A stretch of 64,000 nucleotides of DNA from contig CAJTYW010000001.1 of assembly GCA_910583995.1 (NCBI GenBank), positions 124,001 through 188,000 of the forward strand. Reading direction: 5' to 3'. The notes under the pieces were generated by a model. The model was not told where the DNA came from. It did no database searches and saw only the letters and a list, made by a program, of their open reading frames with translations. Position 1 is the first letter of the stretch, and every line of letters begins with the position of its first letter. The position numbers and the translations under genes were made by a program. Below, piece after piece: positions 32,312-40,641 of this stretch. The DNA is from an uncultured Christensenella sp. Its GTDB lineage: Bacteria > Bacillota > Clostridia > Christensenellales > UBA3700.

Positions 32312-33321
32312 ACTAATGTTTTTCCTTCAAATTTAATTCTTGCTTTTACATCTTCCATTATTGTGTCAAATGTATCTGGAGTTATTGATTGCGCGCCATC
32401 ACATAAAGCACAGCTTGGGTTATTATGAACTTCTATCATTGCACCATCTGCACCTGCACCGATAGCTGCTCTTACAAGTGGCTCTACTAGCCAAGTTTTA
32501 CCTGTTGCGTGACTTGGGTCAACTATAATAGGCAAATGAGAAAGTCTTTTTAAAATAGGTACAGCACTAATATCAAATGTGTTTCTTGTTGCAGTTTCAT
32601 AAGTTCTTATACCACGCTCACATAAAATAACATTTTGGTTACCACCACTCATAATATACTCTGCACTCATTAGCCACTCTTCAATTGTGCTAGAAAGTCC
32701 CCTTTTTAGCAAAATAGGTTTGTTTGAGTGACCTAATTCATAAAGCATATCAAAGTTTTGCATATTTCTTGCACCTACTTGGATAACATCAACATCATCG
32801 AAATATTTAAGATTCATTATGTTTGTAAGCTCTGTAACAATAGGAAGTCCAGTTTCTTTTTTTGCAGCAAGCAAAAGTTTAATACCTTCCTGTTTTAAGC
32901 CTTGGAAAGCATAAGGCGAAGTTCTTGGCTTGTATGCACCGCCACGCAACATTGATGCACCAGCTGCTTTAACTCTTTTTGCAACTTCAATAATTTGCTC
33001 TTCAGATTCAACAGAACAAGGACCTGCTATCATATTGAAGTAGCCTTGACCGATTTTTCTTCCGCTAACTTCAACGATAGTGTCCTCTGGGTGAAATTTC
33101 CTATTAACGGCTTTGTACGGCTCGCTTACACGCTTTACATCGCTTACACACTCAAGATTGATAATAGTTTGTGTATCAACCCTTGATGTATCGCCGATTA
33201 CACCTAAAATGTGCGATTCGCTACCAATACTTTCGTGTACGGTAAGACCACGATTAGTAATGTTTTCTACTAAAGATTTGATTTGCTCTTGTTTTGCTCC
33301 GTCCTTTAAAATGATAATCAT
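32308..33321 (-). CDS. aroF: 3-deoxy-7-phosphoheptulonate (DAHP) synthase, type I-beta with regulatory domain
   Basis: First enzyme of the shikimate pathway, condensing phosphoenolpyruvate and erythrose-4-phosphate. A ferredoxin-like regulatory domain (residues 1-65) precedes a KDSA-like barrel with AGPCSVES (about 99-106), RGGAYKPRTSPYAFQG (about 125-140), KRGLSST and DPSHATG. This domain plan is that of the Thermotoga-type enzyme, inhibited by Tyr and Phe. The 337-residue length fits. AAGGAG lies directly after the attenuator's U tract, so the terminator at 33333-33362 decides whether the gene is reached. First structural gene of aroF-tyrA. Confidence 0.95.
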   Translation of the reverse strand: MIIILKDGAKQEQIKSLVENITNRGLTVHESIGSESHILGVIGDTSRVDTQTIINLECVSDVKRVSEPYKAVNRKFHPEDTIVEVSGRKIGQGYFNMIAGPCSVESEEQIIEVAKRVKAAGASMLRGGAYKPRTSPYAFQGLKQEGIKLLLAAKKETGLPIVTELTNIMNLKYFDDVDVIQVGARNMQNFDMLYELGHSNKPILLKRGLSSTIEEWLMSAEYIMSGGNQNVILCERGIRTYETATRNTFDISAVPILKRLSHLPIIVDPSHATGKTWLVEPLVRAAIGAGADGAMIEVHNNPSCALCDGAQSITPDTFDTIMEDVKARIKFEGKTLV

Positions 33322-33332
33322 AAAAACTCCTT

Positions 33333-33362
33333 AAAAAAAGCGACCTTAACAATAAGGTCGCT
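33333..33362 (-). terminator. Attenuator terminator in the aroF leader
   Basis: On the minus strand AGCGACCTTA (33362-33353), loop TTGT and TAAGGTCGCT (33348-33339) form a perfect 10-bp stem, followed by TTTTTTT (33339-33333). It ends only 12 nt before the aroF start, so it must be conditional. Confidence 0.9.
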
Positions 33363-33408
33363 AAAATTATTTTAAATTAATAAATTTAAGTAAGGCTAAA
33401 GCGACCTT
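33353..33408 (-). promoter_or_regulatory. Antiterminator of the aroF leader
   Basis: AAGGTCGCT at 33408-33400, inside the last codons of the leader peptide, is an exact duplicate of the terminator's 3' arm. It can pair with the terminator's 5' arm AGCGACCTT (33362-33354), 9 bp, excluding the terminator. A ribosome at the leader stop codon (33398-33396) would cover it. A ribosome stalled at the Phe/Tyr codons would not. Confidence 0.8.
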
Positions 33409-33470
33409 GATAAAATTTTATCAACGTTAAAGTAAAAATAATAAAAGTTTATAGTGATAAGATTTCTCAT
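33396..33470 (-). CDS. Phe/Tyr leader peptide (attenuation sensor)
   Basis: A 24-codon open reading frame starts at ATG 33470 with AGGAG 8 nt upstream and ends in TAG at 33396. Residues 9-14 are Phe-Tyr-Tyr-Phe-Tyr-Phe, six consecutive aromatic codons. The remainder reads MRNLITIN before and NVDKILSRSL after. Like pheL or trpL leaders, it should measure charged tRNA-Phe and tRNA-Tyr by ribosome stalling. An 18-nt palindrome (33407-33424), which could act as a pause hairpin, overlaps codons 16-21. The leader is too short for automatic gene calling. Confidence 0.88.
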   Translation of the reverse strand: MRNLITINFYYFYFNVDKILSRSL

Positions 33471-33499
33471 AAGTCGAACTCCTGCTCTTTCTTGTTAGT

Positions 33500-33528
33500 A
33501 TTATATACCTATTTTTTTTCAATGTCAA
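33500..33528 (-). promoter_or_regulatory. Consensus promoter of the aroF-tyrA operon
   Basis: Minus-strand TTGACA (33528-33523), a 17-bp spacer and TATAAT (33505-33500) are both perfect. The start near 33493 leaves about 23 nt before the leader-peptide ATG. A consensus promoter with downstream attenuation fits control at elongation rather than initiation. Confidence 0.88.
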
Positions 33529-33627
33529 TACTTTTGAAAAAATTTTTTGATTTTTTTAATATGGTATATTTATACATTAAGTTGTAAACATATTAGCATA
33601 TTTACATATACCAATTAATTGATATTC

Positions 33628-34878
33628 TTAGATAATATCGTTTTCATAAAGTGGGAATTTTTCACACAAAGCACCAATAATGTCTGATACTTTAGCAATT
33701 GCAGTATCTTTTTGTTCGATAATATCTGCAATGCAATTACCAATAATTTCCATTTCTTTTTCTTTCATACCACGAGTTGTTACAGCAGGTGTACCAATTC
33801 TTATACCTGAAGTAATAAATGGTGAGCGTGTATCAAAAGGAATAGCATTTTTATTAACAGTAATGTGTGCTTCGTCAAGTAAAAATTCAAGCTCTTTACC
33901 TGTAATATCGTTATTAGTTAGGTCTAACAACATTAAGTGGTTATCTGTACCACCGCTTACAAGATTAATACCACGCGATGTCAAAACTTCAGCTAATTTT
34001 TTAGCATTTTTAACTACTTGTCTTTGATACTCAACAAATTCGTCACTCATTGCTTCTTTTAAAGCTACAGCTTTTGCAGCAATAATATGCTCTAATGGAC
34101 CGCCTTGAATACCTGGGAATACAGCTTTATTAATTGCTTTTTCAAATTCTGCTTTACACAAAATCAAACCACCTCTAGGGCCTCTTAATGTTTTGTGAGT
34201 AGTTGTTGTAACAACATCGGCATATTTTACAGGGTTTTCGTGACAGCCAGCTGCAACAAGACCTGCAATGTGAGCCATATCAACCATAAATATTGCACCT
34301 ACTTTATCTGCAACTTCACGGAATTTAGCAAAATCAATTGCTCTTGGATAAGCACTTGCACCTGCAAGAATTAGCTTTGGTTTTGTCTCTAATGCGATTC
34401 TCTCTAATTCTTCATAATCAATCATACCTGTTTCTTTATCAACGCCATAAGGTATGATATTAAAGTATTTACCGCTGATATTAACAGGACTACCGTGAGA
34501 TAGGTGTCCGCCGTGAGCTAAGTTCATACCCATAACTGTATCACCTGGCTCAAGCAAAGCAAAGAATACAGCTAAATTTGCTGATGCACCACTGTGTGGT
34601 TGTACATTTGCACTATCTGCACCAAATAGCTTTTTAGCACGCTCGATTGCAAGATTTTCTGCTTCGTCGACATACATACAGCCACCGTAATATCTTTTTC
34701 CTGGTAAACCTTCTGCATACTTATTAGTAAGGTGTGTACCAGCTGCTGCAAGAACAGTAGGGCTCACAATATTTTCGCTAGCAATAAGTTCGATATTACC
34801 GCGTTGTCTTTTAAGCTCTTTCATCATACTTTCGTATAATTCTGGGTCGTTTTTCTTAATAATTGATAAATCCATCAT
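33628..34878 (-). CDS. glyA: Serine hydroxymethyltransferase
   Basis: A PLP enzyme that moves the serine hydroxymethyl group to tetrahydrofolate, giving glycine and 5,10-methylene-THF. The 416-residue protein shows IELIASENIVS, YAEGLPGKRYYGG, HSGASAN and the PLP lysine Lys229 in TTTTHKTLRGPRGG. Two adjacent ATGs begin the gene; AGAGGT serves the first. It lies 46 bp after tcdA at the downstream end of a long leftward gene run. A base-paired region (GGTATAT/ATATACC, 33563-33612) follows the stop but lacks a U tract. Confidence 0.97.
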   Translation of the reverse strand: MMDLSIIKKNDPELYESMMKELKRQRGNIELIASENIVSPTVLAAAGTHLTNKYAEGLPGKRYYGGCMYVDEAENLAIERAKKLFGADSANVQPHSGASANLAVFFALLEPGDTVMGMNLAHGGHLSHGSPVNISGKYFNIIPYGVDKETGMIDYEELERIALETKPKLILAGASAYPRAIDFAKFREVADKVGAIFMVDMAHIAGLVAAGCHENPVKYADVVTTTTHKTLRGPRGGLILCKAEFEKAINKAVFPGIQGGPLEHIIAAKAVALKEAMSDEFVEYQRQVVKNAKKLAEVLTSRGINLVSGGTDNHLMLLDLTNNDITGKELEFLLDEAHITVNKNAIPFDTRSPFITSGIRIGTPAVTTRGMKEKEMEIIGNCIADIIEQKDTAIAKVSDIIGALCEKFPLYENDII

Positions 34879-34924
34879 AATTTATACCTCTGTTTATTAT
34901 TTTTTATTTTATGCTAAAAAGCAA

Positions 34925-35605
34925 TTATTTTATTAATTGTTGTACAACATATCCACCAAGTTTAATACCTGCTAGCGGTGGCATATACGCTATACTGCCT
35001 ATTGTATTACCTTCAATTTGCAAAGGGATTGCGTTGTTTGTAACTGTATCAAGCTTTTTTATACCATTGTCTTTTAGTAACTTACGCATTTTTTTTGCAA
35101 GCTTGTCATTTTGTGTTTTAAATATATCTACAATTTCAAAATCTGTCATTTCGATTTTGTTACCCGCACCCATTGCACTTATTATGTTAAGATTTTTATC
35201 CTTTGCTGTTGCTATAAGCAATAGTTTATCTTTAACGCTGTCAATTGCATCGATAACATAATCATAATGTCTGTCAAAAATCATATTTACGCTATCTTGG
35301 TTAAATCGTATATTTAAAGCACGAACATTTATATTAGGGTTAATATCAAGCATTCTTTCCTTAAAAACGTCAACTTTTGCTCTTCCGATTGTGGAGTGAG
35401 TGGCAATAATTTGTCTGTTTATATTTGTAATATCCACATTATCGCCGTCAACAATTGTAAAATTACCCACACCGCTTCTTGTTAAAACTTCCAAAGCATA
35501 ACCGCCTACACCGCCTACACCAACAACAAGTATATTGCTGTTTTGTAGTTTTTGTAGGTTGCTATCACCTATTAAAAGTTTTGTTCTATCAAAAATTTCT
35601 GCCAT
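34925..35605 (-). CDS. tcdA: tRNA threonylcarbamoyladenosine dehydratase (E1-like, TcdA/YgdL family)
   Basis: The ThiF/MoeB-like E1 enzyme cyclises t6A37 of ANN-decoding tRNAs to ct6A using ATP. The nucleotide-binding GVGGVGG is at 29-35. NINRQI (about 61-66) and VIDAIDSVKDKLLL carry the adenylation Arg and Asp. The end GIKLGGYVVQQLI is typical. At 226 residues it is the compact form. It lies between aspS and glyA in the long leftward run, consistent with the translation theme. Confidence 0.9.
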   Translation of the reverse strand: MAEIFDRTKLLIGDSNLQKLQNSNILVVGVGGVGGYALEVLTRSGVGNFTIVDGDNVDITNINRQIIATHSTIGRAKVDVFKERMLDINPNINVRALNIRFNQDSVNMIFDRHYDYVIDAIDSVKDKLLLIATAKDKNLNIISAMGAGNKIEMTDFEIVDIFKTQNDKLAKKMRKLLKDNGIKKLDTVTNNAIPLQIEGNTIGSIAYMPPLAGIKLGGYVVQQLIK

Positions 35606-35684
35606 ATTAAACCTAATTTTATTTATAAGTTATTGCGCAATATTTAAAACAAATATTTTACAATTTTATAACTTAATGATTTTA

Positions 35685-37475
35685 TTAATCTTTTGGATTG
35701 TTGATTTCAAGGAATAATTCCTTAAGTTGTAGGTCGTCTACAGGACTTGGTGCTTCAGACATTAAGCAAGACGCATTTTGCACTTTAGGGAATGCAATAA
35801 CGTCTTTAATATTATCTGTACCAGTAACTAACATTACAAGTCTGTCAAGACCAAAAGCAAGTCCGCCGTGTGGTGGTGCACCATATTTGAAGGCATCTAC
35901 AAAGAAACCAAAACGATTTTTTATGTCTTCTTCACTCATACCAAGCATAGCAAACATTTTTTCTTGCATTTTTACATTGTGAATACGGATAGAACCACCG
36001 CCTGCTTCTTGACCATTGATTACAAAGTCATAAGCATTGGCACGAGCTTTGCCTGGGTCTGTATCTAGCAAAGGAATATCTTCTGCTTTTACAGATGTAA
36101 ATGGGTGGTGAACTGCTACATATCTGCCTTCTTCTTCGTCATACTCTAGCAATGGGAAGTCTGTAACCCACAAGAAATCATATTGTGATTTGTCATACAA
36201 ATTGTAAGTATCCGCAATATGACATCTCAAACCGCCTAAAGTGTCCAAAACCAATTTTGTTTTGTCTGCAATAATAAGTATTAAGTCGCCTTGCTCTGCA
36301 CTCATAACCTTATAAATTTCATTCATTTGCTCTTCAGTCATAAATTTTGCAAATGAAGATGTTGTGCCTTCTGCTTTAAGTGCTGCCCAAGCAAGACCTT
36401 TAACGCCATAACCTTTAACAAACTCACCTAAAGCGTCTATTTGCTTTCTTGTAAGCGTAGCAAGTCCTTTAGCATTAATACCACGAACGCTACCGCCTTC
36501 CTTTAATACATTTGCAAACACGCTAAATTCACTATCTTTAACAGCTTGAGACAAATCTTTGATTTTTAAATCAAATCTTGTATCTGGTTTATCGCTACCA
36601 TAGTTTTCCATAGCAACAGCATAAGGAATTTTGCGGAATGAACCAACTTTTAAATCCATACCAAGGCATTGATTAAATATTTCGCAAATAAGACCTTCTG
36701 CAATTTCCATAACGTCTTCGTCTTTTTCAACATAGCTCATTTCCAAGTCTATTTGAGAAAACTCTGGTTGTCTGTTAGCTCTTAAGTCTTCGTCACGGAA
36801 GCATCTTGCAATTTGATAATATCTGTCAAAACCTGCAATCATCAATAACTGTTTGAATAATTGTGGAGATTGTGGAAGTGCATAAAATTCACCTGGGTGA
36901 ATTCTTGAAGGCACTAAATAGTCTCTTGCACCTTCAGGAGTTGATTTGCCCAAAAATGGTGTTTCAATATCCAAAAATCCTTTAGAATCTAAATAGTCAC
37001 GGGTGATTTTTGTAATTTTACTTCTCATCATCAAAATATTTTGAAGTGCAGGACGACGAAGGTCTAAGTATCTGTATTTTAATCTTGTTACATCACCTAC
37101 TTTTGCATCGTCACTGATAACAAAAGGTGTAACTTCTGCTTCATTTAAAATTTTTAAATCGCTTGCGATAATTTCAATTTCACCTGTAGGAAGATTGCTG
37201 TTAATGTTGCTACCCCTTGAGCGAACTATACCTTTTACGCAAACAACATACTCATTACGCAATTTTGTAGCTTTTTCAAAAATTTCCTTTGCAGTACTGT
37301 CATCAAAAGAAACTTGTACAATACCACTTCTGTCGCGTACATCAATAAAAATCAAGTTGCCAAGATTACGATATTTTGCAACAAATCCCATACAAACAAC
37401 TTCTTTGTCAATGTCGGCTTTTCTAAATTCTCCGCATAATTTACTGCGTTTGTAACCACCTATTAATTCAGCCAT
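35685..37475 (-). CDS. aspS: Aspartyl-tRNA synthetase
   Basis: A class II synthetase of 596 residues. There is an N-terminal OB-fold anticodon domain (about 1-105) and a catalytic core with FLDIETPFL, QSPQLFKQLLM and the motif 2 region RCFRDEDLRANRQPEF. A bacterial GAD insertion covers about 290-405, and motif 3 is GLAFGLDRLVML near the C-terminus. The frame also allows a TTG at 37481 that overlaps the hisS stop. The ATG at 37475 with AAGG in the hisS end is more likely. It follows hisS directly. Confidence 0.97.
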   Translation of the reverse strand: MAELIGGYKRSKLCGEFRKADIDKEVVCMGFVAKYRNLGNLIFIDVRDRSGIVQVSFDDSTAKEIFEKATKLRNEYVVCVKGIVRSRGSNINSNLPTGEIEIIASDLKILNEAEVTPFVISDDAKVGDVTRLKYRYLDLRRPALQNILMMRSKITKITRDYLDSKGFLDIETPFLGKSTPEGARDYLVPSRIHPGEFYALPQSPQLFKQLLMIAGFDRYYQIARCFRDEDLRANRQPEFSQIDLEMSYVEKDEDVMEIAEGLICEIFNQCLGMDLKVGSFRKIPYAVAMENYGSDKPDTRFDLKIKDLSQAVKDSEFSVFANVLKEGGSVRGINAKGLATLTRKQIDALGEFVKGYGVKGLAWAALKAEGTTSSFAKFMTEEQMNEIYKVMSAEQGDLILIIADKTKLVLDTLGGLRCHIADTYNLYDKSQYDFLWVTDFPLLEYDEEEGRYVAVHHPFTSVKAEDIPLLDTDPGKARANAYDFVINGQEAGGGSIRIHNVKMQEKMFAMLGMSEEDIKNRFGFFVDAFKYGAPPHGGLAFGLDRLVMLVTGTDNIKDVIAFPKVQNASCLMSEAPSPVDDLQLKELFLEINNPKD

Positions 37476-37477
37476 AA

Positions 37478-38728
37478 TCAATTACCTTCCTTTAATACTT
37501 CTTTTACTAATTTTATCTTTTCGCTATTTCCTGTTTCCATATTTTTTAAAGTGAAACTTTCTTCTTTAAGTTCGTCTTCACCGATAATTGCTACATATTT
37601 TGCACCAATTTTATTTGCATATTTCATTTGAGCTTTGGTGCTACGATTCATTAAATCAAACTCAATTGAAAGCCCTTGACCTCTTAAATAATTTGCAAAT
37701 CTAAAGGCTACTTTTCTTGCATCGTCTGATAGTGGTGCAATATAAACATCAATTGGTTTTTCATACCCCAAATTCAATTCTAAATTTGCAAGCATAATCA
37801 TTAATCTTTCTATGCCCATACCAAATCCAACTGCAGGACAAGGACTGCCACCTACTTGCTCAACTAAGTTGTTGTATCTGCCGCCACCACAAACTGTACC
37901 TTGTGCGCCAATGTTGTTGCTGATAAACTCAAATACAGTTCTTGTATAGTAATCAAGACCGCGTACTATTTGTGGGTTTACAACATATTTAATGCCTAAA
38001 TCGTCAAGTCCTTCACATACTGCTTTATGATGATTTTTGCAGTCTTCACACAAATAATCTAAAACCTTTGGTGCGTCTTTTAATAACATTTTGCAGTTAT
38101 CGTCTTTACAATCAAGTATTCTTAGTGGATTTTTGTCAAATCTATCACGGCAAGTTGCACATAATTTATCAAAATTATTTTGTAAAAATGCTTTTAAAGC
38201 ATTATTATATTGCTTTCTACATTCAGGACAACCTATGCTGTTAATATTAAGCTCAATATTTTTAACACCCAATTTGTCAAAAATGCTTTTAGCAATAAGC
38301 ATAACTTCAATATCTGCAAGTGGACTATCGCTACCAAAATATTCAATACCAAATTGGTGATGCTCTCTTAGTCTGCCATTTTGTGGTCTTTCATAACGAA
38401 ATACGGGGGTAATATAATACATTTTTGTAGGTTGTGGCAACGCATAGAGTGAGTTTTCAATATATGCACGCGCAACACCTGCAGTACCTTCTGGCTTAAG
38501 AGTAATACTTCTGTCACCTTTATCATTAAATGTATACATTTCCTTGTTTACAATATCTGTTGTGTCCCCAACACCGCGTAAAAACAATTCTGTATGTTCA
38601 AATGTTGGAGTTCTTATTTCTTTTACACAAAAGCTTTCTGCAACAGATTTTACAGTCTTTTCAATATAATGCCACTTGTAACTGTCGCTTGGCAAAACAT
38701 CTTTTGTACCTTTTGGGATATTAATCAT
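37478..38728 (-). CDS. hisS: Histidyl-tRNA synthetase
   Basis: A class II synthetase of 416 residues. GTKDVLPSD lies at the start, then RYERPQNGRLREHHQFGIE (motif 2). The histidine-specific stretch RGLDYYTRTVFE and the glycine-rich GMGIERLM (motif 3) follow. It has the Cys-rich zinc-like insertion typical of this branch (GCPECR, LCATCRDR, LDCKDDNC, LCEDC). The C-terminal anticodon domain begins with IDVYIAPL. It ends in TGA, evidence for the standard code. It lies 21 bp after hslU and 2 bp before aspS. Confidence 0.97.
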   Translation of the reverse strand: MINIPKGTKDVLPSDSYKWHYIEKTVKSVAESFCVKEIRTPTFEHTELFLRGVGDTTDIVNKEMYTFNDKGDRSITLKPEGTAGVARAYIENSLYALPQPTKMYYITPVFRYERPQNGRLREHHQFGIEYFGSDSPLADIEVMLIAKSIFDKLGVKNIELNINSIGCPECRKQYNNALKAFLQNNFDKLCATCRDRFDKNPLRILDCKDDNCKMLLKDAPKVLDYLCEDCKNHHKAVCEGLDDLGIKYVVNPQIVRGLDYYTRTVFEFISNNIGAQGTVCGGGRYNNLVEQVGGSPCPAVGFGMGIERLMIMLANLELNLGYEKPIDVYIAPLSDDARKVAFRFANYLRGQGLSIEFDLMNRSTKAQMKYANKIGAKYVAIIGEDELKEESFTLKNMETGNSEKIKLVKEVLKEGN

Positions 38729-38749
38729 ACTGACCTTCTTTATTTTAAA

Positions 38750-40057
38750 TTATAAAATATATTTTTTTAGATTTAATGTTTTAATAGTACTCTCTAAATT
38801 TTTAAGTACATATTCACGATTGATTTCAATTTTAACAACTTCGTTTAAGCCGCCTGCTTCAAATGAAATTTCTTGCAACAATTTTTCCATAATTGTATGC
38901 AATCTTCTTGCACCAATATTTTCGTTATTTTCATTTTCTGCAGCTGCAATTTTTGCAATTTCTTCAATCGCATCGTCGTTAAAGTTTAGCTCAACATTAT
39001 CTGTTTTTAGTAGCTCTTTATACTGAGTTAAAATTGAATTATCTGTTGATTTTAAAATTTCAATAAAATCTTTTTCGCTCAAATTGTCAAGTGTAACTTT
39101 AATTGGGAATCTACCTTGCAATTCAGGTATTAAATCGTCTACGCTTGCAATGTGGAATGCACCAGCCGCAATAAATAAAATATAATCTGTTTTAATTTGT
39201 CCGTATTTAGTGCTTACAGTGCTACCTTCTACTATAGGTAAAATATCTCTTTGTACGCCTTCTCTTGATACATCTTGACCATTATTTGCTTTAGCGGCAA
39301 TTTTGTCAATTTCATCAACAAATATAATACCTTCGTTTTCTGCTCTTCTTATAGCTTCGGCATTAACGCTATCTTCATCAATTAACTTATCACTTTCAAC
39401 TTCCATTAAAATTTTGTAAGCTTCTTCGATTGTTACAGATTTTTTCTTTGTTTTTTGTGGAATCATTCCGCCAAAAATATCTCCGATACTCATCTCTATA
39501 CCAGAACCGGGTGCAAGTTGAATATTTTTTGGAGCTTGCGGTAATTCCATTTCGACAACAATGTCTTTATGTTTACCTTCTTTTAAGTCGATATAAAGCT
39601 TTGCTACAAGTTCCTTTTCGTCCATATCAGGAAACAAAGTTTTCTTAATAGGATAAAGTGCTTTAGCAAGCTTTTTGTATACTTTTTCACTTGCTTTAGC
39701 TTCAACTTCTTTAATTTTCTCTTCTTTTACTAGTCTTACGGAAACTTCTGCCAAATCTCTAATCATAGACTCAACATCTCGTCCAACATAACCTACTTCT
39801 GTAAATTTAGTAGCTTCAACTTTAACAAAAGGTGCTTTAACTATTTTTGCAAGTCTTCTTGCAATTTCTGTTTTACCTACACCAGTAGGCCCTTTCATTA
39901 TAATGTTTTTTGGAGTGATTTCTTCACGCAAATGCTCTGGCAAAAGATTTCTTCTGTAACGATTTCTAAGTGCTACGGCAACAGCCTTTTTAGCATCTAC
40001 TTGACCTATAATATATCTGTCAAGTTCTTTTACTATCTCTCTTGGTGTCAATTGCAT
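38750..40057 (-). CDS. hslU: HslU/ClpY, ATPase subunit of the HslUV protease
   Basis: AAA+ unfoldase that feeds proteins to HslV. Walker A GPTGVGKT is at 56-63, the Walker B stretch IIFVDEIDKIA near 247, and the pore loop GYVGRDV. An intermediate I-domain lies at about 110-225. The C-terminal tail ends in LNLKKYIL, the type that docks into HslV. At 435 residues the length is close to the usual 440-470. The stop of hslV lies 1 bp upstream of its ATG. Confidence 0.97.
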   Translation of the reverse strand: MQLTPREIVKELDRYIIGQVDAKKAVAVALRNRYRRNLLPEHLREEITPKNIIMKGPTGVGKTEIARRLAKIVKAPFVKVEATKFTEVGYVGRDVESMIRDLAEVSVRLVKEEKIKEVEAKASEKVYKKLAKALYPIKKTLFPDMDEKELVAKLYIDLKEGKHKDIVVEMELPQAPKNIQLAPGSGIEMSIGDIFGGMIPQKTKKKSVTIEEAYKILMEVESDKLIDEDSVNAEAIRRAENEGIIFVDEIDKIAAKANNGQDVSREGVQRDILPIVEGSTVSTKYGQIKTDYILFIAAGAFHIASVDDLIPELQGRFPIKVTLDNLSEKDFIEILKSTDNSILTQYKELLKTDNVELNFNDDAIEEIAKIAAAENENNENIGARRLHTIMEKLLQEISFEAGGLNEVVKIEINREYVLKNLESTIKTLNLKKYIL

Positions 40058-40058
40058 A

Positions 40059-40595
40059 TTATACTACCTCCACAGTTATATTGTCGTTTGTGAATACGCA
40101 CAATTCGCTTGCTATAAGCAAAGCTTTTTTTGCTATTTCTTCTGCAGAAAGTTTTGTTTCCTTTATCATAGCACGAGCTGCTGCTAAAGCATAGTTACCA
40201 CCGCTACCGATTGCACATACGCCACCATCAGGCTCTATAACATCGCCTTGACCGCTTACAATATATAAGTTTTCTTTATCAGCGACAATCATCATTGCTT
40301 CCAACTTTCTTGGCATTTTATCGCTTCTCCAAAGCTCTGCAAGTTCAACAGCAGATCTCATAAGATTACCACTATATTTGTTTAACATACTCTCAAATTT
40401 TTCAGATAATGAAAAAGCATCTGCAACTGACCCTGCAAAGCCAATTACAACTTTGCCGCCAAAAATTCTTTTTACCTTTTTTGCTGTAGATTTAAATATT
40501 ACGCTTTCACTTAAAGTAACTTGTCCATCACCAGCCACTGCAATTTTGCCATCTCTTTGTACAGCACAAATTGTAGTACCCATTAAACTTCCCAT
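40059..40595 (-). CDS. hslV: HslV/ClpQ, proteasome-like protease subunit
   Basis: An N-terminal-nucleophile threonine protease. The chosen start (ATG 40595, preceded by AAAGGAGAG) gives MGSLMGTTICAV. The catalytic Thr is then Thr7, exposed by removal of a short propeptide. AGDGQVTLSE, KKVKRIF and IGFAGSVADAF are characteristic. The frame is open upstream to 40655, which would overlap trmFO, but no ribosome site supports it. At 178 residues it is normal. It forms a unit with hslU. Confidence 0.95.
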   Translation of the reverse strand: MGSLMGTTICAVQRDGKIAVAGDGQVTLSESVIFKSTAKKVKRIFGGKVVIGFAGSVADAFSLSEKFESMLNKYSGNLMRSAVELAELWRSDKMPRKLEAMMIVADKENLYIVSGQGDVIEPDGGVCAIGSGGNYALAAARAMIKETKLSAEEIAKKALLIASELCVFTNDNITVEVV

Positions 40596-40641
40596 TATTC
40601 TCTCCTTTATGTATTCTTGCTTTTTGCAAAATACAAATTTA

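Noticed and set aside
33333..33493. T-box riboswitch for the aroF leader
   Set aside because: No T-box sequence (TGGNACCGCG) or specifier stem is visible and the leader is too short. The leader ORF explains the terminator.
33541..33627. glyA intrinsic terminator
   Set aside because: GGTATAT/ATATACC and an inner hairpin could pair, but no U tract follows on the minus strand.
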